From: Branchiibius sp. NY16-3462-2
GTDB lineage: Bacteria; Actinomycetota; Actinomycetes; Actinomycetales; Dermatophilaceae
Direction: 5' to 3'
Length of the DNA stretch: 64,000 nucleotides
Assembly (NCBI RefSeq): GCF_001594145.1
Contig: NZ_LVCF01000046.1
Coordinates: forward strand, 62,001-126,000
Shown: one piece after another, positions 35,919-44,377 of the stretch
How positions within the stretch are numbered: the first letter of the stretch is position 1
Layout of the letters: every line of letters starts with the position of its first letter
Program-made: the position numbers and the translations under genes
Notes under the pieces: generated by a model
Seen by the model: the letters and a program-made list of their open reading frames with translations, nothing else
What the model was told of the DNA's origin: nothing
The model's database searches: none

Positions 35919-36731
35919 GTGGCTGACACCCAGGAACCCTTCGAACTCGCCCAGGCGGCTGCTGACGTCATCGCCGAACGCACCGGAGTCACCGCCCACG
36001 ACGTGGCGCTGGTGCTGGGATCCGGCTGGGGCAGGACGGCCGACCTGATCGGGCCGACGCTCACCACGATCGACAACACCGACCTGCCCGGTTTCAAACC
36101 CGCCGCTGTCGCCGGCCATATCGGCACCGTGCGTTCAGTCCAGATCGGCGAAACCGACCGCCGCGCATTGGTTTTCGGCACCCGCACGCACTTCTATGAG
36201 GACCGCGGAGTGCGGGCCGTCGTCCACCCGGTGCGCACCGCGGCCGCCGCCGGTTGCGGGACCATCGTGCTCACGAACGGCTGCGGCGGGTTGAACACCG
36301 ACTGGGGTCCCGGCACGCCGGTCCTCATCCGCGACCACATCAACCTCACGGCGGCCTCCCCGATCGAGGGCGCGAACTTCGTCGACCTCACCGACCTCTA
36401 TTCACGAGAGCTGCGTGACATCGCCCACACCGTCGATCCGTCGCTGGCCGAGGGCGTTTACGCCCAGTTCCGCGGACCGCACTACGAGACCCCCGCCGAA
36501 GTGAAGATGGCAGGCATCATGGGCGCCGACCTGGTCGGGATGTCCACCACCCTGGAGGCCATCGCGGCTCGCCAATCGGGGATGAAGGTCCTGGGCATCT
36601 CCCTGGTCACCAACCTTGCCGCTGGCGTCAGCGACCAGCCGCTGTCCCACCAAGAGGTGATCGAGGCTGGGCAGGCCGCCGCGGGCAGATGCGGCGAGTT
36701 GCTGGCGAACGTGATCCGGAGACTGCCGTGA
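35919..36731 (+). CDS. punA: Purine-nucleoside phosphorylase (class I, trimeric type)
   Basis: Cleaves inosine and guanosine with phosphate to base plus ribose-1-phosphate. The 270-residue product carries LVLGSGWGRTADLI (phosphate loop), GTRTHFYED, VLTNGCGGLN, AQFRGPHYETPAEVKM and GADLVGMSTTLEAIAARQSGMKVLG (class I signature, quoted in part as GADLVGMSTTLEAIAA). It is coupled by a GTGA overlap to the phosphosugar mutase gene, which can convert the pentose-1-phosphate or related hexose phosphates. It complements the adenosine deaminase and uptake operon at 47850-56016. Confidence 0.93.
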   Translation: MADTQEPFELAQAAADVIAERTGVTAHDVALVLGSGWGRTADLIGPTLTTIDNTDLPGFKPAAVAGHIGTVRSVQIGETDRRALVFGTRTHFYEDRGVRAVVHPVRTAAAAGCGTIVLTNGCGGLNTDWGPGTPVLIRDHINLTAASPIEGANFVDLTDLYSRELRDIAHTVDPSLAEGVYAQFRGPHYETPAEVKMAGIMGADLVGMSTTLEAIAARQSGMKVLGISLVTNLAAGVSDQPLSHQEVIEAGQAAAGRCGELLANVIRRLP

Positions 36732-38287
36732 CGTTGCGGGAGGACGCCGAGGCATGGATCGCCGACGACCCGGACGCCGCGACCCGGGCGGAGCTGACCG
36801 GGCTGCTGGATGACGAGGACGCGCTCACCGATCGCTTCAGCGGGTTCCTGGAGTTCGGGACAGCCGGGTTGCGTGGTGCGCTCGGCGCCGGTCCCAACCG
36901 GATGAACCGCGTCGTCGTACGCCGAGTGGCAGCTGGCCTGGTCCGTTACCTCGGCGTCGAGCCGGCGCTGGTGATCGGCTACGACGCCCGCCACAACTCC
37001 GACGTCTTCGCCCGGGACACCGCCGCAGTCACCGTTGCTGCCGGCGGTCACGCCATGCTGCTACCCCGGCCGTTGGCGACACCAGTGCTGGCCTACGCGA
37101 TTCGGGTGCTCGGCGCTGACGCGGGTGTCATGGTCACCGCCAGCCACAACCCGCCGCAGGACAACGGCTACAAGGTCTACCTCGGTGACGGCAGCCAGAT
37201 CGTGCCGCCGGCCGACGAGGAGATCAAAGCCCTCATCGCGCCCCGGGCCGCCGATGTGCCGGTCGCCGACGACGGCTGGCAGACGCTCGGGGACGACATC
37301 GTGGAGGCCTACCTGGAGGACGTCATCCAGGTAGTCGCTCCCGATTCGCCCCGTGACCTACGGGTGGTCCACACCGCGTTGCACGGGGTGGGCTCACAGA
37401 TCGTGCTCGACGCGTTCGAGGCCGCCGGATCCGCCCCGCCGATCCCGGTCGCCGCCCAGCAGCAACCGGATCCCGATTTTCCCACCGTCGCCTTCCCCAA
37501 CCCCGAGGAGGCCGGCGCGATCGACCTCGCCCTGGAGACCGCCCGCCTGGAGAACGCAGACCTGGTCATCGCCAACGATCCGGACGCGGATCGGTGCGCG
37601 GTCGCCGTACCCGACGTGGACGGGTGGCGGATGCTGCGCGGCGACGAGGTCGGCGCGCTCCTGGGCTACCACCTGCTCGCGCGGGGTATCCCCGAAGGTG
37701 GTGTCTTCGCCAACTCGATCGTGTCCTCCCGGCTGCTCGCGGCGATGGCGCACGGCAACGGTGTCCGCCACCAGGAAACGCTCACCGGGTTCAAGTGGAT
37801 CAGCCGGGTGCCCGGTCTGGTCTATGGCTACGAGGAAGCGCTCGGCTACTGCGTCGACCCGGGGAAGGTGCGCGACAAGGACGGGGTCAGCGCCGCCCTG
37901 CTGGTCGCCGAACTCGCTGCCACCCTCAAGGCGGCCGGGCGGACGCTACTGGATGTCTTGCGCGAATTGGACGTGAGGTACGGCGCGCACGTCACCGACA
38001 GTTTCTCGATCCGCGGTGCGGGACTGCCAAGTGCCCTGCTGGAGCAGCCGCCCACGCAGATCGCCGGCATCGCGGTCGCCGGGTTCGAAGATCTGGCGCA
38101 GGGCGGGGAACTGCCCCCGACCGAAGGGGTGCGGATCCACCTGGCCGACCGGACGCGAATCATCATCCGGCCCAGCGGAACTGAGCCGAAGCTGAAGGTC
38201 TACCTCGAGGCAATCGCCGACTCACGAGAAGCAGCCGTGGCAAGCCTCGCGACCATCAACGGTGCGGTCCGCGACCTGCTCAGCTGA
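36728..38287 (+). CDS. Phospho-sugar mutase (PmmB/phosphopentomutase-like)
   Basis: Alpha-D-phosphohexomutase superfamily enzyme moving phosphate between sugar positions 1 and 6 (or 1 and 5). The 519-residue product has FGTAGLRGALGAGPNRMN, the phosphoserine loop TASHNPPQDNGYKVYLGDG, metal loop NDPDADRCAVA, sugar loop FKWISRVPG and C-terminal phosphate loop RPSGTEPKLKVYLE. GTG 36728 overlaps the phosphorylase stop (GTGA), favouring a role in nucleoside sugar recycling, as for PmmB next to the phosphorylase gene in mycobacteria. The exact substrate is not decided by sequence. Confidence 0.92.
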   Translation: MTLREDAEAWIADDPDAATRAELTGLLDDEDALTDRFSGFLEFGTAGLRGALGAGPNRMNRVVVRRVAAGLVRYLGVEPALVIGYDARHNSDVFARDTAAVTVAAGGHAMLLPRPLATPVLAYAIRVLGADAGVMVTASHNPPQDNGYKVYLGDGSQIVPPADEEIKALIAPRAADVPVADDGWQTLGDDIVEAYLEDVIQVVAPDSPRDLRVVHTALHGVGSQIVLDAFEAAGSAPPIPVAAQQQPDPDFPTVAFPNPEEAGAIDLALETARLENADLVIANDPDADRCAVAVPDVDGWRMLRGDEVGALLGYHLLARGIPEGGVFANSIVSSRLLAAMAHGNGVRHQETLTGFKWISRVPGLVYGYEEALGYCVDPGKVRDKDGVSAALLVAELAATLKAAGRTLLDVLRELDVRYGAHVTDSFSIRGAGLPSALLEQPPTQIAGIAVAGFEDLAQGGELPPTEGVRIHLADRTRIIIRPSGTEPKLKVYLEAIADSREAAVASLATINGAVRDLLS

Positions 38288-38879
38288 CGAAGCCGACCAC
38301 GATCAGGACCACGGCAGCGACCAGCGCGGCGATCGACGGCCACGCCGGGCGGATCTTCACCTGTTCCGGCTGCGCCTGCAGGTGACCCTGACGGACCGCG
38401 CGCTCGTAGTCCTCCTTCGCCTCCTGGATCGTGCGAGCCAGGCTCGACGCCGACGCGGTGGGGTCCTTCAGATCCTCCGGCGCCGCCCGGCCCAGGCCCA
38501 GCCCACTGCCGCCACCGGTGCGCACCGCGCCGCGTGCGCTCGGGCGCTGGGTGGTGATCGCCCACGATCCCCAGCCCCGCCCGTCGGCCGCGAAAATCTT
38601 GAGATTCCAACGACTTTCGATCAGATCGACCACGGGCCAGGTCATATCGATGTCGCGGACGATGTTGTGCAGTCCGACGCCACCGGTGGCCAGGATCAGA
38701 CAGGGCCGCACGAAGATCGCCCACAGGATCAGGGCCACCGCGGCCAGGAAGCACGCAGACTCCAGGTCCAGGCCGCCGCGACCGAAGGCGAAGATCACAC
38801 CGAGCAGTACGCAGAGCCCGATCAGCCCCCACCCGATGGCGAGGGAGGAGCCCTGCCGCACCACCCGGCGTACGTTCAC
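38280..38879 (-). CDS. PH-domain membrane protein
   Basis: Unassigned 199-residue membrane protein. Two hydrophobic segments near the N-terminus ([19 protein letters not shown] and [15 protein letters not shown]) are followed by a bacterial PH-like stretch ([28 protein letters not shown]), a Gly-rich linker, a charged helical part and a C-terminal helix [17 protein letters not shown]. It overlaps deoC by 4 bases as second gene and converges with the mutase gene. Such PH proteins are found beside deoC in related actinobacteria (from memory). Confidence 0.75.
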   Translation of the reverse strand: MNVRRVVRQGSSLAIGWGLIGLCVLLGVIFAFGRGGLDLESACFLAAVALILWAIFVRPCLILATGGVGLHNIVRDIDMTWPVVDLIESRWNLKIFAADGRGWGSWAITTQRPSARGAVRTGGGSGLGLGRAAPEDLKDPTASASSLARTIQEAKEDYERAVRQGHLQAQPEQVKIRPAWPSIAALVAAVVLIVVGFVS

Positions 38880-39502
38880 GCCAGCACCGCGCGACTGTTG
38901 GACACTCCGAGCCGGGTCGCACCGGCCGCGACCATCGCCTCCGCGGTCGCCCGGTCGCGGATGCCACCGGATGCCTTGACCCCCGCGCGGCCGGCGACCG
39001 TGCGAGCCATCAGTTCGACCGCGTGCACCGATGCCCCACCCGCCGGGTGGAACCCGGTCGACGTCTTCACGAAGTCGGCACCCTGCGCCACGGCCGCCTC
39101 ACACACGGCGACGATCGCCTCATCGGACAACGCCGCGGACTCGATGATCACCTTCAGGACCGCATCCGGTACGGCGGCCCGCACCTGGGCGATATCGTCC
39201 GCGACCGCTTCGTACTCCCCCGCGACGGCCGCACCCACGTCGATCACCATGTCGACCTCGTCGGCCCCCTGTGCGACGGCGAGCGCCGCCTCGGCTGCCT
39301 TGATCGAGGAATGGTGCTTGCCGCTGGGGAACCCGGCCACGACGGCGAGCTTCAGGTCATCGGGCAAGACGAGCGGCAGCATGCTCGGCGAGACACAGAC
39401 CGAATAGGTGCCCAACTCCTCGGCCTCGTCGATCAGCGCCTGCACGTCGGCGGCGGTCGCTTCGGGTTTGAGCAAGGTGTGGTCGATCAGGTCAGCCAGC
39501 AT
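38876..39502 (-). CDS. deoC: Deoxyribose-phosphate aldolase
   Basis: Splits 2-deoxyribose-5-phosphate into glyceraldehyde-3-phosphate and acetaldehyde, the last step of deoxynucleoside use. The 208-residue product has [36 protein letters not shown] phosphate region (read [19 protein letters not shown]), the catalytic lysine in [14 protein letters not shown] and [19 protein letters not shown]. The start is ATG 39502 behind TAGGGT; an upstream in-frame extension to 39616 would overlap the divergent gene. It overlaps the PH protein gene by 4 bases. Confidence 0.95.
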   Translation of the reverse strand: MLADLIDHTLLKPEATAADVQALIDEAEELGTYSVCVSPSMLPLVLPDDLKLAVVAGFPSGKHHSSIKAAEAALAVAQGADEVDMVIDVGAAVAGEYEAVADDIAQVRAAVPDAVLKVIIESAALSDEAIVAVCEAAVAQGADFVKTSTGFHPAGGASVHAVELMARTVAGRAGVKASGGIRDRATAEAMVAAGATRLGVSNSRAVLA

Positions 39503-39509
39503 GATCCTC

Positions 39510-39515
39510 ACCCTA
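39510..39515 (-). promoter_or_regulatory. -10 box of deoC
   Basis: Minus strand TAGGGT, 7 bases, ATG at 39502. Only two bases separate it from the opposing box at 39518. Confidence 0.5.
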
Positions 39516-39517
39516 GC

Positions 39518-39523
39518 TAGGCT
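39518..39523 (+). promoter_or_regulatory. -10 box of the membrane cluster 39530-44377
   Basis: TAGGCT, 6 bases, ATG at 39530. The palindrome CTAGCTAG (39513-39520) joins it to the deoC box. Confidence 0.5.
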
Positions 39524-39529
39524 GCGGCT

Positions 39530-40495
39530 ATGAGCCAGGGCTGGACGCCGCCGGAAGGGCAGGGTGCGCAGGGCGCGCCGCAGTGGGGGCAACAGGCGCC
39601 GATGATGCCCTACCAACCGGTCCCGCTGAGCCCCAAACCCGGCGTGATCCCGTTGCGGCCGTTGAAACTCGGCGACATCTGGGAGGGCGCGATCGCGACG
39701 ATCCGGGGCAATCCGACGGCCACGATCGGGTTGTCGCTGATCGTCACGCTGATCGCCTCGATCCCCTCGGTCCTCGCGGTGGCGCTGCTGTCGCGGGCCA
39801 CCTTCTACGGCGGCGTCGAGACCGACTCCCGGGGGCTGGTCGCCCAGGTCGGTGGCAACGTGGTCAGCAGCCTCGTAGGCATCGTGCTGGCCGGGATGCT
39901 GGTCTTCGTCCTTGCCGAAGCGGTCCTCGGCCGACGGTGCAGTATCGGCGCCGCCTGGCAGGGCATCCGGTCGCGGATCCTGCCGCTGTTGGGGCTGGCC
40001 CTGCTCTTCGCTGCCGCGACAGCTGTGATTGGCGGCCTGCTCGTGGGGCTCATCGTGCTGCTGACCCGGACCCTCAGCGGCGGCGTGGTCGTGGCGATTG
40101 CCGTCCCGCTGGTGCTCCTGGTCGGGGCCGGTGTGATCTTCTGCTGGACCCGTCTGTCACTGTCGGCTCCGGTCGTCGTTCTGGAGAAGAGCGGCCCGAT
40201 CCAGGCCCTCAAACGCTCCTGGTCGTTGTCCCGCAACCAGTTCTGGCGGATCCTCGGAATCTCGTTGCTCACCCGGATCGTGGTGGGCGTCATTGCCGCA
40301 TTCGCGACCACACCGGTCGCTCTGCTCGGGCTCGGTCTCGGCGGGCCGGTCAGTGTGACACTGACGACGATCTGGTCGGCCATCGTCGGCGGTGTGCTGG
40401 CCCCCTTCTCCGCCAACGTCACCGGGTTGCTCTACATCGATCAGCGGATCCGCAAAGAGGCCCTGGACGTCACGCTCATGGCAGCCGCGCAGTGA
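39530..40495 (+). CDS. Membrane protein of the glycerophosphodiester phosphodiesterase membrane-domain type
   Basis: First gene of a conserved actinobacterial membrane cluster. The 321-residue product has a Gly/Gln/Pro-rich N-terminus (about 40 residues), then [19 protein letters not shown] followed by about six hydrophobic segments including [21 protein letters not shown] and [20 protein letters not shown], an amphipathic motif typical of the family. No catalytic phosphodiesterase domain is attached, so it is probably a structural or transport component. It ends with an overlapping GTGA into the DUF4129 gene. Confidence 0.82.
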   Translation: MSQGWTPPEGQGAQGAPQWGQQAPMMPYQPVPLSPKPGVIPLRPLKLGDIWEGAIATIRGNPTATIGLSLIVTLIASIPSVLAVALLSRATFYGGVETDSRGLVAQVGGNVVSSLVGIVLAGMLVFVLAEAVLGRRCSIGAAWQGIRSRILPLLGLALLFAAATAVIGGLLVGLIVLLTRTLSGGVVVAIAVPLVLLVGAGVIFCWTRLSLSAPVVVLEKSGPIQALKRSWSLSRNQFWRILGISLLTRIVVGVIAAFATTPVALLGLGLGGPVSVTLTTIWSAIVGGVLAPFSANVTGLLYIDQRIRKEALDVTLMAAAQ

Positions 40496-41088
40496 TCGAT
40501 CCCGATCACGCCCGCGATCTGCTCCGGCAGGAACTGGCCAATCCGGAGTACGCGCCGCAACGCAACTGGCTGCAGGAGGCCAGGGACTGGTTCAACGACC
40601 ACGTCCTGGATCCGGTTCTGCGCCACGCCAGTTCGACACCAGGCGTCGTCGTCGCCGTTCTGTTGGTCCTTCTCGCGATCGCGATCGGCTATTCCCTCAC
40701 CCGGTTCCGCGCCCGGCGCGCCGCACCCGTCACCACCGACGACCTCGTCTTCACCGACGCCACCGCGACCGCCGCACAACTGCGTTCCACCGCCGACTCG
40801 GCAATGGCCCGCGGTGACTTCACCCTGGCCTACCTGGACTACTTCCGGGCCCTGGCCCGCAGTGGCCAGGAGCGTGCCCTGGTGCCCGCCGACGCGGGCC
40901 TGACCGCGCACGAACTCGGCCGGCCGCTGGCGGCCTGCTTCCCCGTCGAAGCCGGCGAGATCCAGAGCGCCGCAAGCGGATTCGACCTCTTCCGGTACGG
41001 CGAGGTGCCGGCTTCCGAGGCCGACGTCACCCGGATCCGCGGGCTGGATGAGCGGCTTCGGGCAGCACGTCCCGTGGTTCTCACGTGA
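40492..41088 (+). CDS. DUF4129 domain protein
   Basis: The 198-residue protein has one membrane helix (VVVAVLLVLLAIAIGY, about 50-66) and a cytoplasmic C-terminal DUF4129 domain with ARGDFTLAYLDYFRALARSGQER and DAGLTAHELGRPLA. The family accompanies MoxR and DUF58 genes and may scaffold their complex; its biochemical role is unknown. GTG at 40492 overlaps the preceding stop and its own stop overlaps the next GTG, so the chain 39530-42134 is translated in a coupled way. Confidence 0.85.
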   Translation: MIDPDHARDLLRQELANPEYAPQRNWLQEARDWFNDHVLDPVLRHASSTPGVVVAVLLVLLAIAIGYSLTRFRARRAAPVTTDDLVFTDATATAAQLRSTADSAMARGDFTLAYLDYFRALARSGQERALVPADAGLTAHELGRPLAACFPVEAGEIQSAASGFDLFRYGEVPASEADVTRIRGLDERLRAARPVVLT

Positions 41089-42134
41089 AGCGGCATCCCT
41101 GGGCGTTCTGGGGCGCCGTGGCGTTGCTCCTGATCGTGGTGTCGGCGTTCCTGGCGAGTCGGCAGAGCACGAACCCGACCTGGTTCGACCCGGACAATCC
41201 GGCTCCGGTGGGCGGGCAGGCCATCGCCCGGGTGCTCAGCCAGACCGGGGTCGACGTCACGCCGGTGCGCAGCCTGGACGATCTGATGGGCACCGAGTCC
41301 TCGCCCCAGGACACGATCCTGATCAGTGACCCCGACCTGCTCGACCCAGGACAGCTGCACAACATCCAGGACCACTTCTCCTCGGCCTATCGCATCGTCC
41401 TGCTCGCGCCGGATCCACCACTGGTGGACGTACCGTTCGCCAGCGAACCGGGCTCGGGCTGCACCATCGACTGGCTGGACGGCCTGCAGTCGGCAGGACG
41501 CTCGACCGACGTCACCTACGACGACACCACCGGACACGCCTGTTTGGCGCGCGAACACGGTTACGCCGCAGTCCAACTGGACGACAACGTCCTCCTGCTG
41601 GGTGCGACCGGAGCGATCGCCAACGACAGCGTGCTGAAGGCGGACAACGCGGCCATCGGCCTGCGCGCCCTCGGCGGATCCAAGAACCTGCTGTGGTTCA
41701 GCGGCGACGCGGGCGCAGCCGGTGAGCGTGCTGGCGGCCTGCCCTGGCCGGACTGGTGGTCCCCGATGATCGCCGTGCTCGCCGCAGCCACCGTCGCGTT
41801 GATGCTCTGGCGCGGCCGACGGCTCGGGCGACTGGTCCGCGAGCCCCTGCCGGTCGTCGTACCCGCACAGGAGACCACCAACGCACGGGGCCGGCTCTAC
41901 CGCAAAGCCAAGGACACCGACCGCGCCGCGCAGGCGTTGCGGGCGGCGACCCGCACGCGGGTCTCGACCTACCTCGGCACCCCGGACGTCGTGCGTGCCG
42001 CCGCCACTCAGACGGGCCGCACGGAGCAGGAAATCGCGACCCTGTTGCTCGACGGACCCGTCGTCGGCGACGCCGAACTCGTCCATCTCGCCAACGAACT
42101 CACCACCTTGGAAAGGCAGGTCCGACCGCAATGA
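41085..42134 (+). CDS. DUF4350 domain protein
   Basis: The 349-residue protein is anchored by an N-terminal helix (FWGAVALLLIVVSAFLAS) and a second near residue 230 (MIAVLAAATVALMLWRGRR), with a DUF4350 (GATase-like fold) domain between them: NPAPVGGQAIARVLSQTGVDV-type start (residues 40-60), ILISDPDLLDPGQL and LLGATGAIANDSVL. The C-terminal part is cytoplasmic and basic. The counterpart in M. tuberculosis is Rv3691, next to moxR2. Function unknown; coupled to the MoxR gene by ATGA. Confidence 0.83.
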   Translation: MKRHPWAFWGAVALLLIVVSAFLASRQSTNPTWFDPDNPAPVGGQAIARVLSQTGVDVTPVRSLDDLMGTESSPQDTILISDPDLLDPGQLHNIQDHFSSAYRIVLLAPDPPLVDVPFASEPGSGCTIDWLDGLQSAGRSTDVTYDDTTGHACLAREHGYAAVQLDDNVLLLGATGAIANDSVLKADNAAIGLRALGGSKNLLWFSGDAGAAGERAGGLPWPDWWSPMIAVLAAATVALMLWRGRRLGRLVREPLPVVVPAQETTNARGRLYRKAKDTDRAAQALRAATRTRVSTYLGTPDVVRAAATQTGRTEQEIATLLLDGPVVGDAELVHLANELTTLERQVRPQ

Positions 42135-43081
42135 ACCAAGACCGCGCACGAGAGGCGCTCCTGGCCGTCCGCGAGCAGGTCGGCCACGCCGTCGTCGGGC
42201 AGGAGTCCGTCGTCACCAGCCTGATCATCGCGCTGCTGGCCAAGGGGCACGTCCTGCTCGAGGGCGTCCCCGGCGTCGCCAAGACATTGCTGGTGCGCTC
42301 CCTCGCAGCAGCCATCGATCTGGACACCAAACGCGTGCAGTTCACCCCGGACCTGATGCCCGGTGACATCACCGGTTCACTCGTATTCGACGCGGGCCGT
42401 TCGCAATTCGACTTCCGTCCCGGACCGGTCTTCACCAACCTGCTGCTCGCCGATGAGATCAACCGCACGCCACCCAAGACCCAGTCAGCGCTCCTGGAGG
42501 CTATGGAAGAACGCCAGGTGACCGTCGATGGAGAGCCGCATGCGCTGCCCGAACCGTTCCTGGTGTGTGCCACGCAGAACCCGGTCGAATACGAAGGCAC
42601 CTATCCGCTGCCCGAGGCGCAGCTCGACCGGTTCCTGATGAAGGTCGTGGTCGATCTACCGCCGCGCGAGCAGGAAGTCACCGTCCTGATGCGGCACGCC
42701 GAAGGGTTCGACCCGCGCGACCTGAGCGCCATCAAGCCGGTGGCGACCGCCGACGATCTCGCGGCCGGCTCGGCAGGGGTCCGCACCGTGCACGTCGCCC
42801 CGGAGATCGCCGCGTACATCGTGGACATTGCCCGCGCGACCCGCACCTCGCCGTCGTTATCGCTGGGCGTGAGTCCCCGTGGCGCCACGGCCCTGCTGCT
42901 GACCTCGCGGTGCTGGGCCTGGCTGCAGGGACGCGACTTCGTCACCCCTGACGACGTGAAGACCATGTCGTATTCGACTCTGGCGCACCGCCTTTCGCTG
43001 CGGCCGGAGTCCGAGCTGGAGGGGGTCGGCGTGTCCGCCATCCTCGCCTCAGCGATCAACTCGGTCGCTGTCCCCCGCTGA
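42131..43081 (+). CDS. MoxR-family AAA+ ATPase (MoxR2 type)
   Basis: AAA+ chaperone of the MoxR proper branch, 316 residues. Seen: GQESVVTSLIIALLAKGHVLLEG, Walker A EGVPGVAKT, DLMPGDITGSLVFD, Walker B LLADEINRTPPKTQSALLEAMEE (quoted in part as LLADEINRTPPKTQSALLEA), NPVEYEGTYPLPEAQLDRF and GVSPRGATALL. The M. tuberculosis counterpart in the same gene order is Rv3692. It probably acts on the membrane proteins and the DUF58 protein encoded around it. ATG 42131 overlaps the DUF4350 stop. Confidence 0.94.
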   Translation: MNQDRAREALLAVREQVGHAVVGQESVVTSLIIALLAKGHVLLEGVPGVAKTLLVRSLAAAIDLDTKRVQFTPDLMPGDITGSLVFDAGRSQFDFRPGPVFTNLLLADEINRTPPKTQSALLEAMEERQVTVDGEPHALPEPFLVCATQNPVEYEGTYPLPEAQLDRFLMKVVVDLPPREQEVTVLMRHAEGFDPRDLSAIKPVATADDLAAGSAGVRTVHVAPEIAAYIVDIARATRTSPSLSLGVSPRGATALLLTSRCWAWLQGRDFVTPDDVKTMSYSTLAHRLSLRPESELEGVGVSAILASAINSVAVPR

Positions 43082-43087
43082 CCCGCG

Positions 43088-44377
43088 ATGGCAATCACCG
43101 GGCGAACCGTCGGCCTCATCCTGCTGGGCGTGGTCGCCGTCCTGCTGTGGCCCTCGTTCGCCACGGTGGGTTGGTGGCTGTTGGCCGTGGTGGTGCTGGT
43201 GCTGCTCGATCTCGCGCTGGCCCGGGCCCGGGTCGACATCACCCGGACCGAAACCCCGCAGATCCGGTTGGGCGAATCCGGCACGTACGTTGTGACCCTG
43301 CGCAACGTGTCCGGTCGCCGTGCGCGCGGGATGCTGCGGGACGCGTGGCAGCCGTCGGCGGGTGCCTCCGGCGAGCGCCACGCCTTCGATCTGCCGCCCG
43401 GCGAGGGCGAGCGGTTCACGGTGACTCTGACACCGACCCGGCGCGGTGATCGACGAGCAGACCACTGCGCCATCCGGATTCGCGGTCCACTCGGGCTCGC
43501 TGACCGCCAGAGCTCCGTCCCGATGGACCTGATGGTGCGCTGCCTGCCAGCGTTCCCCAGCCGCCGGGTCCTGCCGAGCAAACTGCGTCAACTGCGCGAG
43601 ATCGACGGCAACTCGGCCGTGCAGATCCGCGGGCAGGGGACCGAGTTCGACTCGCTGCGCGACTACGTCGAGGGCGATGACGTCCGCAGTATCGACTGGC
43701 GCGCCACGGCCCGCCGCCAGCATCCGGTGGTCCGCACCTGGCGCCCGGAGCGTGACCGGCGAGTGGTCATCCTGCTGGACACCTCCCGGACCAGCGCCTC
43801 CCGGGTGCTCGACTCACCGCGGCTGGACCACAGCATGGACGCCGCGCTACTCCTCACCGCTCTTGCCTCCCGTGCCGGTGACCGCATCTCGATCGCCCTC
43901 GGCGACCAGCAGATCCGGGGGCGCATCACCGGTGTCAGCGACCGAGCCGCCCTCATGCACGAGACCGTTACGACGATGGCCGGGATCGAACCTGCTCTGG
44001 TGGAAGCGAATTGGAGCCGCCTGGCCGGGGCGGTGCAGCAGTTGACCCGCACCCGGGCACTCGTCGTACTCCTGACCGCTCTCGAACCGGCGGTCGTGCG
44101 CGAGAGCCTGCTTCCGGTCCTCCCGGTGCTCACTGCCCACCACCGGGTCGTCGTGGCGTCCGTGAGCGACCCGGGGGTGGCCGCCATGGCGCAGGACCGC
44201 AGTGACGCCAAGGCGGTGTACGACGCCGCCGCCGCCGAGCGCACGACGCAGTTGCGCGGGGCGACTGCCGGGTCGTTGCAACGCGCCGGTGCCACCGTGC
44301 TGGACGAGCCGCCAGGGGTTCTGCCGGTGGCCCTGGTCGATCACTATCTGCAGCTCAAGCGGGCTGGTCTGTGGTGA
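43088..44377 (+). CDS. DUF58 domain protein (MoxR-associated, VWA-like)
   Basis: The 429-residue membrane-bound partner of MoxR. Two N-terminal helices (TVGLILLGVVAVLLWPSF and WWLLAVVVLVLLDLALA), then the DUF58 signature EFDSLRDYVEGDDVRSIDWR, and a degenerate VWA-like fold with VVILLDTSRTSAS. It follows MoxR after 6 bases. Its 3' end overlaps the convergent siderophore-interacting gene by 23 bases; in mycobacteria the next gene would be the SpoIIM gene instead. Confidence 0.9.
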   Translation: MAITGRTVGLILLGVVAVLLWPSFATVGWWLLAVVVLVLLDLALARARVDITRTETPQIRLGESGTYVVTLRNVSGRRARGMLRDAWQPSAGASGERHAFDLPPGEGERFTVTLTPTRRGDRRADHCAIRIRGPLGLADRQSSVPMDLMVRCLPAFPSRRVLPSKLRQLREIDGNSAVQIRGQGTEFDSLRDYVEGDDVRSIDWRATARRQHPVVRTWRPERDRRVVILLDTSRTSASRVLDSPRLDHSMDAALLLTALASRAGDRISIALGDQQIRGRITGVSDRAALMHETVTTMAGIEPALVEANWSRLAGAVQQLTRTRALVVLLTALEPAVVRESLLPVLPVLTAHHRVVVASVSDPGVAAMAQDRSDAKAVYDAAAAERTTQLRGATAGSLQRAGATVLDEPPGVLPVALVDHYLQLKRAGLW